A stretch of DNA of 64,000 bases from Sedimentibacter sp. zth1 (GTDB lineage: Bacteria > Bacillota > Clostridia > Tissierellales > Sedimentibacteraceae): the NCBI RefSeq assembly GCF_017352195.1, contig NZ_CP071445.1, forward strand, positions 310,001 through 374,000, in the 5' to 3' direction. This document shows, in pieces, positions 51,853 to 60,325 of this stretch; within the stretch, counting starts at the first letter, position 1; every line of letters begins with the position of its first letter. The notes under the pieces were generated by a model. It saw only the letters and a list, made by a program, of their open reading frames with translations, searched no databases and was not told the DNA's origin. The translations under genes and the position numbers were made by a program.

Positions 51853-53463
51853 ATGGATATAGTAATTAGTCTTATAGGCGGATTAGGGTTGTTTTTATTT
51901 GGTATGAATTATATGGGGGATGGGTTACAAAAGGCTGCTGGCGAAAAAATGAAAAATATTTTAGCAGTACTAACAAAAAATAAATTTCTAGGTTTATTAG
52001 TTGGAACTCTTGTAACAATGGTAATTCAGAGTAGTAGTGCTACTACCGTTATGACAGTAGGTTTTGTTAATGCGGGCTTAATGAATTTGCAACAAGCTAT
52101 AGGAATTATAATGGGTGCAAATATTGGTACGACGGTTACTGGATTTTTAGTATCGTTAAGTATTGATAAATTAGCACCATTATTTATAGGCATAGGTGTT
52201 TTCGTATACATCGCAACAAAGAAAAAGAAAGTTAAAGATGCAGCACAAATAATCATTGGCTTTGGTATTTTGTTTTTAGGTATGGATCTAATGAAAAATG
52301 CAGTAAATCCATTAAAAAATTCACCAGTTTTCATAGATGTTCTATCAAATTTAGAAAATCCGGTACTTGGAATTTTTGCTGGCTTTGCGATAACTGCTTT
52401 ATTGCAAAGTAGTAGTGCAACAACAGGTCTTTTAATAGCTGTTGCAGCAAGTGGCTGCATTACTATAGATATGGCTTTTCCAATTCTTTTTGGACAAAAC
52501 ATAGGTACATGTGTTACAGCATTATTGTCAAGTATTGGTGCAAATAAAGTAGCTAAAAGAGCTTCAGTTATGCACTTATTATTTAATGTTATCGGAACAG
52601 CTATTTTCCTAATATTTTTGGCTAAGCCAGTATCTTTATTGGTTGTTAATCTAGTTAAGACAGATATAAAAATTCAAATAGCTGTAGCCCATATATTGTT
52701 TAATATCATTAATGTAGTTATATTATTTCCATTTTCCAATTTAATTGTTAAGGCAGCAACATTCTTAGTTAAAGGCGATGATGATATAATTGATGACAAT
52801 ATTAAATATATAGATACAAGATTACTTGCTACACCATCAGTTGCATTAGCTCAAGCTAGTAGAGAAACATTAAGACTTGGAAAAATAGTAACAAAACAAT
52901 TAGAATACTCAATTGAGGCATTAATTAATAGAGATGAAAATATTGCAAAAAAAGTATTTGAAATTGAAAGACAAGTTAATTTATTAAATAGTACAATATT
53001 GAATTATGTAGTTAAAGTAGACAAAGTCTCTCTAAATTATGAAGAAGAAGATAAGGTGGCAAAGTTATTTAATATACTTAATGATATTGAGAGAGTAGGA
53101 GACCATGCAGATAATATAGCAGAGCTTGCAATATATATGTATGAAAATAATGTGTCTTATTCAGATTATGCAAGAAAAGAATTAGAGCAACTTATTAGAT
53201 TAACACTTGATGTATATAAAAATTCTATAAACGTTATCAAAAGTGCAGATAAAGAAATTGGAAATCAAGTTATAACTAATGACCATAAAATAGATGCTTC
53301 TTTTAAAGCATTAAGAAAAAATCATATACAAAGGCTAAATGATAGAGTATGTGAACCTAGTGCTGGAATTATTTTCTTGGACGTAATTAACAATCTAGAA
53401 CGTATAGGAGACCACGCTTCGAACATTGCAATTACAATGATTGAAGGATTTGGTAATAATTAA
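51853..53463 (+). CDS. Na/Pi cotransporter family protein with PhoU domain
   Basis: The 536-residue protein has an N-terminal membrane domain of about nine helices with two inverted repeats, each containing QSSSATT (about residues 57 and 179). A C-terminal PhoU-like helical domain (about 340-536) has two ERVGDHADN/ERIGDHASN motifs. It moves phosphate with sodium, or regulates it. TGGAGGAAG precedes the ATG. The glycine riboswitch promoter follows. Confidence 0.93.
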   Translation: MDIVISLIGGLGLFLFGMNYMGDGLQKAAGEKMKNILAVLTKNKFLGLLVGTLVTMVIQSSSATTVMTVGFVNAGLMNLQQAIGIIMGANIGTTVTGFLVSLSIDKLAPLFIGIGVFVYIATKKKKVKDAAQIIIGFGILFLGMDLMKNAVNPLKNSPVFIDVLSNLENPVLGIFAGFAITALLQSSSATTGLLIAVAASGCITIDMAFPILFGQNIGTCVTALLSSIGANKVAKRASVMHLLFNVIGTAIFLIFLAKPVSLLVVNLVKTDIKIQIAVAHILFNIINVVILFPFSNLIVKAATFLVKGDDDIIDDNIKYIDTRLLATPSVALAQASRETLRLGKIVTKQLEYSIEALINRDENIAKKVFEIERQVNLLNSTILNYVVKVDKVSLNYEEEDKVAKLFNILNDIERVGDHADNIAELAIYMYENNVSYSDYARKELEQLIRLTLDVYKNSINVIKSADKEIGNQVITNDHKIDASFKALRKNHIQRLNDRVCEPSAGIIFLDVINNLERIGDHASNIAITMIEGFGNN

Positions 53464-53485
53464 TAAAAAATATTGAAAAAAATGC

Positions 53486-53514
53486 TTGCTTTATATGAAA
53501 AACTTTTATATAAT
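53486..53514 (+). promoter_or_regulatory. Promoter of the glycine reductase operon
   Basis: TTGCTT at 53486-53491 and TATAAT at 53509-53514 have a 17-base spacer. Transcription would begin near 53521, about 20 bases before the riboswitch. Confidence 0.82.
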
Positions 53515-53534
53515 GAATTTGTAATTAATAAGAT

Positions 53535-53740
53535 TGAATGAAAGTTGCGGGAGAGACTCATAGTGAGCGCCGAAGGAATAAGTTATATAAAGCCAATATA
53601 TATAATGATGATCTCAGGCAAAAGGACCGTAACTGGACAATACTCTGGAAAGCATAGCACCGAAGGAGCAACTCTTGCAAAAGAAGAATCTCTCAGGTTA
53701 ATAACAGAGCATAGGGGGCTTAAACTCTATGCTATTTTTG
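53535..53740 (+). ncRNA. Tandem glycine riboswitch with expression-platform terminator
   Basis: Two aptamers are in tandem. The first has GGGAGAGACTC, GCGCCGAAGGA, ATCTCAGGCAAAAGGACCG and ACTGGAC (about 53546-53637). The second has ACTCTGGAAAG, GCACCGAAGGAGCAACTC and AATCTCTCAGG (about 53641-53700). A 9-bp hairpin with one G-T pair (53708-53716 with 53725-53733) and TATTTTT follow, a terminator that glycine binding should disrupt. It controls the downstream glycine reductase genes as an on-switch. There is no gene in 53464-53793 besides this RNA. Confidence 0.93.
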
Positions 53741-53793
53741 TGCAAAAAAATAGTATTATAGTTAATTATAATAAATTTGAAGGTGATATAGTT

Positions 53794-54168
53794 ATGGGCT
53801 TTATAATAATTACAAACAATGATACTGTTTACACTGAATACAAAGATACATATAATGTTGAGTTGTATGAATGCTCAATAAAAGAAGTAATGGTTAAGGT
53901 TAGAGACCGTATACATGCAGGTTACAAGCTGCTTACACATCCTTTATCTAGTAGTGTTAAGCCAAACGAATCATTATTTAAATCAATTGTTATATCAGAT
54001 GAAAGTGGAACACTGGATATGGATTCTTTATTAATTATAGAAAATGCAGTTCAAACATGTGATAAATTTAACAAAATTAAGTATAATATTGAGTATACAG
54101 AGCGTATCGTTGAAGATTTTAAATTAATTGATTTAACTGTGCTTAAAAGCGCGTTAGATAGGGTATAA
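53794..54168 (+). CDS. grdX: GrdX family protein
   Basis: The 124-residue protein starts at ATG 53794, after GAAGGTGAT; the frame stays open upstream through the riboswitch, but that part is not protein. The family blocks are IIITNNDTVYTEYKD, VRDRIHAGYKLLTHPLSSSVKPNE and an LLIIENAVQTC segment. GrdX is the conserved first gene of glycine reductase clusters. Its role has not been established. Confidence 0.9.
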   Translation: MGFIIITNNDTVYTEYKDTYNVELYECSIKEVMVKVRDRIHAGYKLLTHPLSSSVKPNESLFKSIVISDESGTLDMDSLLIIENAVQTCDKFNKIKYNIEYTERIVEDFKLIDLTVLKSALDRV

Positions 54169-54239
54169 TATTCAATATGAGTTTATACTCGCATAGATAA
54201 TAATAAAAAAAATAACAAAATTATTTGGAGGTGACTTTT

Positions 54240-55520
54240 TTGAAGTTAGAATTAGGTTTAATTCATATTAATGACATGCAATTTTCTGATGTTACTAAAT
54301 TAGAGAATGGTGTTATATATGTTAATAAAGAAGAATTAAAAAACATAATCTTAGAAGATAAGAATATTAAATCAGTTGACTTTGAAATAGCAAGACCTGG
54401 TGAAAGCATTCGTATTACACCAGTTAAAGACGTAATTGAGCCAAGAACAAAGGTTGAAGGACCTGGTGGAATATTCCCAGGAATGATGGCAAAAGTTGAT
54501 ACAGTAGGTTCAGGAAAAACTAACGTATTAAAAGGATCAGCAGTTGTTACTACTGGTAAAATAGTTGGGTTCCAAGAAGGTATCATAGACATGTCAGGAG
54601 TAGGTGCTGAATACACACCATTCTCTAAATTAAACAACTTAGTAGTAGTTTGCGAACCAATTGATGGTTTAAAACAACATGACCATGAAAAAGCTGTTAG
54701 ATTTGCTGGATACAAAGCTGCTTTATACTTAGGAGATTTAGGTAAAACTGTAACTCCTGATGAAGTTAAAGTTTATGAAACTTTATCAGTATCAGAAGGT
54801 ATGAAACAATACCCTGAATTACCAAGAGTTGCTTACGTACAAATGTTACAATCTCAAGGCTTATTACATGATACATATGTATATGGTGTTGATGCTAAAC
54901 AATCATTAACTACTTTGATTTATCCAACTGAAACAATGGATGGAGCAATTGTAAGTGGAAACTGCGTATCTGCTTGTGATAAAAACACAACATATCATCA
55001 CTTGAATAACCCAGTAGTTCAAGATTTATTTGAACAACATGGAAAAACTATTAACTTTGTTGGTACAATTATTACAAACGAAAATGTTTACTTAGCTGAT
55101 AAAGAAAGATCTTCAAACTTCACAGCTAAATTTGCTGAATTCTTAGGATTAGACGGAGCTATTATTTCACAAGAAGGTTTTGGAAATCCTGATACAGACT
55201 TAATAATGAACTGTAAAAAAATTGAAGAAAAAGGTATTAAAACTGTTATTATAACAGATGAATACGCTGGACAAGATGGAAAATCACAATCACTTGCTGA
55301 TGCTCACGTTAGTGCAAATGCTGTTGTTACTGGAGGAAATGCTAACCAAGTTATTACTTTAGCTCCTATGGACAAAGTAATTGGAAACATTGACGTTGTA
55401 ACTACAATAGCAGGTGGTAATGAACATTCATTAAAAGAAGATGGCTCAATTGTAGCTGAACTTCAAGTTATAACAGGAGCTACTAATGAATTAGGCTTCA
55501 ATAAATTAAGTGCTAGATAG
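54240..55520 (+). CDS. grdE: Glycine reductase component B, alpha/beta proprotein
   Basis: The 426-residue precursor starts at TTG 54240, behind TGGAGGTG; a TTG at 54225 overlaps that site. It is cleaved before Cys242 (in SGNCVSACDKNTTYHH) to give two subunits, the second with a pyruvoyl-type group that binds the glycine amine. The position Cys242 supports the chosen start. It forms the substrate-specific protein B with GrdB. Confidence 0.94.
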   Translation: MKLELGLIHINDMQFSDVTKLENGVIYVNKEELKNIILEDKNIKSVDFEIARPGESIRITPVKDVIEPRTKVEGPGGIFPGMMAKVDTVGSGKTNVLKGSAVVTTGKIVGFQEGIIDMSGVGAEYTPFSKLNNLVVVCEPIDGLKQHDHEKAVRFAGYKAALYLGDLGKTVTPDEVKVYETLSVSEGMKQYPELPRVAYVQMLQSQGLLHDTYVYGVDAKQSLTTLIYPTETMDGAIVSGNCVSACDKNTTYHHLNNPVVQDLFEQHGKTINFVGTIITNENVYLADKERSSNFTAKFAEFLGLDGAIISQEGFGNPDTDLIMNCKKIEEKGIKTVIITDEYAGQDGKSQSLADAHVSANAVVTGGNANQVITLAPMDKVIGNIDVVTTIAGGNEHSLKEDGSIVAELQVITGATNELGFNKLSAR

Positions 55521-55538
55521 GAAGGAGGAGAATAAGAA

Positions 55539-56843
55539 ATGATAAAAGTTGTTCAATATATAAATCAATTCTTCGCACAAATTGGTGGAGAAGAAATGGC
55601 TGGAATTAAGCCAGAATTAAGAGAAGGAATTGTAGGACCTGGTATTGCATTTAACACTGCATTTAATGGTGAAGCAGAAATAGTAAATACTATAGTATGT
55701 GGAGACTCATACTTCAATGAAAATTTAGATTCAGCTAAGGCTGAAGTATTAGAAATGGTTAAATCTATAAAACCTGATTTATTCATTGCTGGACCTGCAT
55801 TTAATGCTGGTAGATACGGAGTTGCTTGTGCTACTATAGCAGAAGCAGTTCAAAGTGAATTAAATATTCCAGTTTTAACTGGTATGTACAAAGAAAATCC
55901 AGGCGCTGATATGTTCAAAACTAAAGTTTACATTGTTGAGACTAAAAACAGTGCAGCTGGTATGAGAGGTGCTGTTAAGAAAATGGCTCCTTTAGCATTA
56001 AAATTAGCTAGAGGAGAAAAAATTGGTTCTTCTGCTGAAGAAGGATATATGCCTAATGGTGTAAGAGTTAACTTCTTTGAAAATGAAAGAGGATCAAAAA
56101 GAGCTGTAAATATGCTTCTTAAAAAATTAGCAGGAAAAGAATTTGTTACAGAATTCCCAATGCCAAACTTTGACAGAGTAGAACCTAACAAAGCAATAAA
56201 AGATATTACAAAAGCAAAAATTGCTTTAGTAACTTCTGGTGGTATCGTTCCAAAAGGAAACCCAGATCACATTGAATCTTCAAGTGCTTCAAAATATGGT
56301 AAATACGATATTTCTGGATTTGATGATTTAACAGAAGCAACTCATGAAACAGCTCATGGTGGATATGATCCAGTATATGCTAATGAAGATTCTGATAGAG
56401 TTTTACCAGTAGATATTTTAAGAGAATATGAAAAAGCTGGCAAAATTGGTTCGTTACACAAATATTTCTATACTACAACAGGTAATGGAACAGCAGTTGC
56501 TAGTTCAAAAGCTTTTGCTACTGAATTTTCAGAAGAATTAAAAGCTGACGGAGTAGATGCAGTTATCTTGACTTCTACATGAGGTACTTGTACACGTTGC
56601 GGTGCAACAATGGTAAAAGAAATTGAAAGAGCTGGTATCCCAGTAGTTCATATTTGTACAGTAGTGCCAATATCATTAACAGTTGGAGCTAACAGAATAG
56701 TTCCTGCTATAGCTATTCCTCACCCACTTGGAAATCCTGCATTAACTATGGATGAAGAGAAAGAAATCAGAAGAGGAATAGTTGATAAAGCTCTTAAAGC
56801 TTTAACAACTGAAGTAGATAAGCAAACTGTATTCGAAAAATAG
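55539..56843 (+). CDS. grdB: Glycine reductase component B gamma, selenoprotein
   Basis: The gene is read through an in-frame TGA at 56580-56582 as selenocysteine (residue 348), in the context LTST-U-GTCTRCGATMVKEIE. The protein is about 434 residues and ends at TAG 56841. A short stem-loop (GTTGC-GGT-GCAAC, 56596-56608) lies about 13 bases after the TGA, a candidate bacterial SECIS. Selenocysteine attacks the glycine-derived Schiff base and passes a carboxymethyl group to GrdA. AGGAGGAG precedes the ATG. Without recoding the gene appears as two pieces. Confidence 0.95.
56580..56608 (+). promoter_or_regulatory. UGA selenocysteine codon and candidate SECIS in grdB
   Basis: TGA at 56580 is followed by a 5-bp stem with a GGT loop at 56596-56608. 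Spacing fits bacterial SECIS elements, which lie immediately 3' of the codon. Structure is judged by eye only. Confidence 0.7.
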
Positions 56844-56870
56844 TCAAGTATTAATAAAAAGGAGGCAGCT

Positions 56871-57806
56871 ATGAGTAAATTATACGATGTAATTGTTATA
56901 GGTGGAGGACCTGCAGGCCTTTCAGCATCATTATACGCTGGTAGATCAAGATTAAGTGTATTAATGTTAGAAAGAGCAAAAGATGGTGGACAAATCGCTA
57001 TGACTTCTGAAGTAGAAAACTACCCAGGATGTTTAGAAGGTGAGTCTGGACCTACCTTAATAGACAGAATGTCTAAACAAGCTGAACATTTCGGAACTGA
57101 AAAAGTATATGATGAAATAGTTGAAGCTAAACTAGAAGGAGCTGAAAAAGTATTAGTTGGTAAAAAAGGTGAATATAGAGCAAAATCTGTAATCATTGCA
57201 ACTGGTGCATCAGCAAGACCAATAGGATGTAAAAATGAGAAAGATTTCGTTGGTAAAGGAATATCATTCTGTGCTACATGTGATGCTTCTTTCTTCGAAG
57301 ATTTTGAAGTTTATGTTGTAGGTGGTGGAGACACTGCTGTTGAAGAAGCTATGTACTTAACTAAATTTGCTAGAAAAGTAACTGTTATTCACAGAAGAGA
57401 TGAGTTAAGAGCAGCTAAATCAATACAAGAAAAAGCATTTAAAAACGAAAAATTAAACTTTATGTGGGATTCTGTTGTAGAAGAAGTTAGCGGAGACGGT
57501 ATACTTGATACTATGATAGTTAAAAACAAAAAAACAGGTGAGCTAACAACAATTAAAGCTGACGATGAAGATGGAACATTTGGTTTATTCGGATTTATTG
57601 GATACTTACCAAAAACTGACATATTTGTTGATAAAATAGAATTGCAAAACGGATATATCGTAACAGATGAAAACATGAAAACTAATGTACCAGGAGTTTT
57701 TGCCGCTGGAGATGTTAGAGTTAAAAGTTTAAGACAGGTTGTTACAGCAGCTGCTGATGGGGCTATTGCAGCAACACAAGCAGAAAAATATATTGAAAAT
57801 ATGTAA
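56871..57806 (+). CDS. trxB: Thioredoxin reductase of the glycine reductase operon
   Basis: The 311-residue flavoprotein has FAD-binding VIGGGPAGLSASLYAGR at the start, the redox pair CATC at 134-137, a second dinucleotide fold at VVGGGDTAVEEA and HRRDELRA, which favours NADPH. The FAGDVR-type closing motif reads FAAGDVR. It passes electrons to TrxA, which re-reduces GrdA. AGGAGGCAGC precedes the ATG. Confidence 0.95.
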   Translation: MSKLYDVIVIGGGPAGLSASLYAGRSRLSVLMLERAKDGGQIAMTSEVENYPGCLEGESGPTLIDRMSKQAEHFGTEKVYDEIVEAKLEGAEKVLVGKKGEYRAKSVIIATGASARPIGCKNEKDFVGKGISFCATCDASFFEDFEVYVVGGGDTAVEEAMYLTKFARKVTVIHRRDELRAAKSIQEKAFKNEKLNFMWDSVVEEVSGDGILDTMIVKNKKTGELTTIKADDEDGTFGLFGFIGYLPKTDIFVDKIELQNGYIVTDENMKTNVPGVFAAGDVRVKSLRQVVTAAADGAIAATQAEKYIENM

Positions 57807-57821
57807 TTGGAGGAAATGAAA

Positions 57822-58139
57822 ATGTTAGAATTAGATAAAAGTACGTTTGAAGCAGAAGTTTTAAAAGCTGAAGGATACGTTCTAGTTGATTTCTTTGGTG
57901 ACGGATGTGTTCCTTGTGCTGCATTAATGCCACATGTTCACGCTTTCGCTGATCAATATGGTGATAAATTAAAATTCACTCAATTAAACACAACTAAAGC
58001 AAGAAGACTTGCTATAGGACAAAGAATATTAGGTTTACCAGTTATAGCAATCTACAAAAATGGTGAAAAAGTAGAAGAATTAATTAAAGAAGATGCTACA
58101 CCAGAAAATGTAGAAGCAATGATTAAAAAATATATTTAA
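57822..58139 (+). CDS. trxA: Thioredoxin with atypical CVPC active site
   Basis: The 105-residue thioredoxin starts at ATG 57822, eight bases after TGGAGG; ATG 57816 is too close. The active site is DGCVPC with Cys29 and Cys32 in place of WCGPC, a variant known from glycine reductase thioredoxins. The cis-proline segment is LGLPVIAIYKNGE. It carries electrons from TrxB to selenoprotein A. Confidence 0.94.
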   Translation: MLELDKSTFEAEVLKAEGYVLVDFFGDGCVPCAALMPHVHAFADQYGDKLKFTQLNTTKARRLAIGQRILGLPVIAIYKNGEKVEELIKEDATPENVEAMIKKYI

Positions 58140-58217
58140 TAATATATTTTAAAAATTATAATTAAAGATTAATAAACAGCAAATAAATAAATTAATTAAT
58201 TAAATAGGAGGATTACA

Positions 58218-58691
58218 ATGAGCATATTAAATGGTAAAAAAGTTATCATAATAGGCGATAGAGATGGTATTCCAGGACCAGCTATCGAAGAATGTGTTAA
58301 ATCAGCAGGAGGAGAAGTAGTATTCTCTTCAACTGAATGTTTTGTCTGAACTGCTGCTGGCGCAATGGATTTGGAAAATCAAAAAAGAGTAAAAGAATTA
58401 ACAGAAAAATATGGTGCTGAAAACACAGTAGTTTTACTAGGAGCATCAGAAGGTGAAGCAGCAGGTCTTGCAGCTGAAACTGTAACTAATGGAGATCCTA
58501 CTTTTGCAGGCCCATTAACAAATGTTCAATTAGGATTAAGAACTTATCACATCTGTGAACCAGAAATGAAAGCTGAAGTAAATGAAGCTATTTACGAAGA
58601 GCAAATTAGTATGATGGAAATGGTATTAGATGTAGATGATATAGTATCTGAAATGTCATCTGTAAGAGAACAATTCTGTAAATTCAACTAA
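58218..58691 (+). CDS. grdA: Glycine reductase selenoprotein A
   Basis: The gene is read through TGA 58347-58349 as selenocysteine 44 in the motif [13 protein letters not shown]; the protein is 157 residues. It takes the carboxymethyl group from protein B on selenium and releases it as a ketene-like unit to protein C, forming a mixed selenide-sulfide with the nearby cysteine. AGGAGGATTAC precedes the ATG. Conventional translation would give a 43-residue fragment and a headless second part. Confidence 0.96.
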
Positions 58692-58705
58692 TAAGTTAAT
58701 ATATT

Positions 58706-58733
58706 AAAAAAGGTGATTAATATCACCTTTTTT
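58706..58733 (+). terminator. Internal terminator between grdA and grdC
   Basis: A perfect 12-bp stem (AAAAAAGGTGAT, 58706-58717, with 58722-58733) has a TAAT loop and ends in a six-T run. It sits in the middle of the glycine reductase cluster, so grdC-grdD would need readthrough or their own promoter. Partial termination would make more GrdA than GrdC/D. Confidence 0.88.
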
Positions 58734-58784
58734 AAAATTTAAATTTAGTTACAAAAGTAACAATGAACAATTCAGGAGGAAATA

Positions 58785-60314
58785 ATGAATAGTGTTTTAA
58801 AAGCTACTGGATATGTATTAGTTCATACTCCAGATATGGTTTTACATCATGGAACAACTCAAACAACTGAAAGAAGAGTAAATCCAACTTCAGATTATTT
58901 ACAACAATTACCAAAACATTTAAGAAGCTTTGAAGAAGTGGTTGCATATCCACCAAATCAAACTTATATAGGAAATATCACACCTCAAGATTTAGCTAAA
59001 ATCGAAGCTCCTTGGGTGGATAAAAAAATCGAGGGTGCTACAAGAGATGGTAAATTCGGCGAAATAATGCCTCAAGATGAATTTATAGGCTTAATGCAAG
59101 TTTGCGACGTATTTGACCTAATAAAATTAGAGAAAAACTTTGCTGCAAAATGTAAAGAAACATTCTTAGCGCATCCATTACTAAAAGATTTAGCTGACAA
59201 AATCAAAGAAGGCGAAGAATTAGAAACAATTATGTCGTTTATAAATGATGAACACTCAGAATCATTTATACATGAAGGAAAAGTTGTTGGTTGTGTAAAA
59301 AGAGCACATGATATTGATGAAAACTTATCAGCTCATATTATGTTTGAAAACTTAGTATCAAAAGCATCAGCAGTTTTATCATTATTAAACTTAACTGCTA
59401 AAAATGATGTTAACAAAGAAGATATTGATTACGTTATAGACTGTTGCGAAGAAGCTTGTGGAGATATGAACCAAAGAGGTGGCGGAAACTTTGCAAAAGC
59501 TTGTGCTGAAGTTGCTGGCTTTGTAAATGCTACTGGTTCTGACGTAAGAGGATTCTGTGCTGGTCCTGCTCATGCTTTAATTCATGCTGCTTCATTGGTA
59601 GCTTCAGGAACATTTAAAAATGTTGTTGTAAGTGCTGGTGGATGTACTGCGAAATTAGGTATGAACGGTAAAGATCACATTAAAAAAGGTCTTCCTATAT
59701 TAGAAGATTGTTTAGGTGGATTTGCAATACTTGTTAGTGAAAATGATGGAATTAGTCCTGAAATTATTACAACTGTATTAGGTAAACACGTATGTGGTAC
59801 TGGTTCATCACCACAAGCTGTTATAACAGCATTAGTTACTGATGCATTGGATAGAGCAGAACTTAAAATAACAGATGTAGATAAATATTCTGCAGAAATG
59901 CAAAACCCTGATATAACTAAGCCAGCAGGAGCAGGAGATGTTCCAGCAGCTAACTATAAAATGATTGCTGCATTAGCAGTAAAAAGAGGCGAATTACAAA
60001 GAGCTGAAGTTGCTACTTTCGGAGCAAAACATGGTATGCCTGGTTGGGCTCCAACTCAAGGTCATATTCCATCAGGAGTTCCTTATTTAGGATTCTGTAG
60101 AGATGAAATATTAGCTGGAACTACAAAAAGAGCAATGATTATCGGAAAAGGTAGTTTATTCTTAGGTAGAATGACTAACTTATTTGATGGTGTATCATTC
60201 TTAATTGAAACTAATAAAGGAAATACTCCAGAGCAAACAGTGTCAGAAGAGCAAATCAAAGGATTAATTGCTAATGCACTTAAAAACTTCGCTTCAAATC
60301 TTTTAGCAGAATAG
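58785..60314 (+). CDS. grdC: Glycine reductase component C, beta subunit
   Basis: The 509-residue subunit of protein C releases acetyl phosphate from the carboxymethyl selenoether, giving ATP through acetate kinase. It resembles ketoacyl-synthase-like proteins, with DVRGFCAGPAHALIHAA, VVVSAGGCTAKLGMNG, GKHVCGTGSSPQAV and FGAKHGMPGWAPTQGHIPSG. AGGAGGAAATA precedes the ATG. grdD follows 11 bases after its stop. Confidence 0.94.
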   Translation: MNSVLKATGYVLVHTPDMVLHHGTTQTTERRVNPTSDYLQQLPKHLRSFEEVVAYPPNQTYIGNITPQDLAKIEAPWVDKKIEGATRDGKFGEIMPQDEFIGLMQVCDVFDLIKLEKNFAAKCKETFLAHPLLKDLADKIKEGEELETIMSFINDEHSESFIHEGKVVGCVKRAHDIDENLSAHIMFENLVSKASAVLSLLNLTAKNDVNKEDIDYVIDCCEEACGDMNQRGGGNFAKACAEVAGFVNATGSDVRGFCAGPAHALIHAASLVASGTFKNVVVSAGGCTAKLGMNGKDHIKKGLPILEDCLGGFAILVSENDGISPEIITTVLGKHVCGTGSSPQAVITALVTDALDRAELKITDVDKYSAEMQNPDITKPAGAGDVPAANYKMIAALAVKRGELQRAEVATFGAKHGMPGWAPTQGHIPSGVPYLGFCRDEILAGTTKRAMIIGKGSLFLGRMTNLFDGVSFLIETNKGNTPEQTVSEEQIKGLIANALKNFASNLLAE

Positions 60315-60325
60315 GAGTGGAAAAA

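Noticed and set aside
52026-52502. 158-codon minus-strand frame inside the Na/Pi transporter gene
   Set aside because: It is a shadow of the QSSSATT repeat region; no start signals and no family resemblance.
53545-53793. Open frame upstream of grdX suggesting a longer protein
   Set aside because: This stretch is the glycine riboswitch and its terminator; a proper ribosome site and ATG lie at 53794.
56610-56843. Separate small gene after a GrdB stop codon, or a nonsense-mutated grdB
   Set aside because: The TGA is the expected selenocysteine codon, the frame continues with family sequence, and no ribosome site precedes 56610.
58365-58691. Stand-alone 108-residue protein after the TGA in grdA
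   Set aside because: It is the C-terminal part of selenoprotein A, joined through selenocysteine 44.
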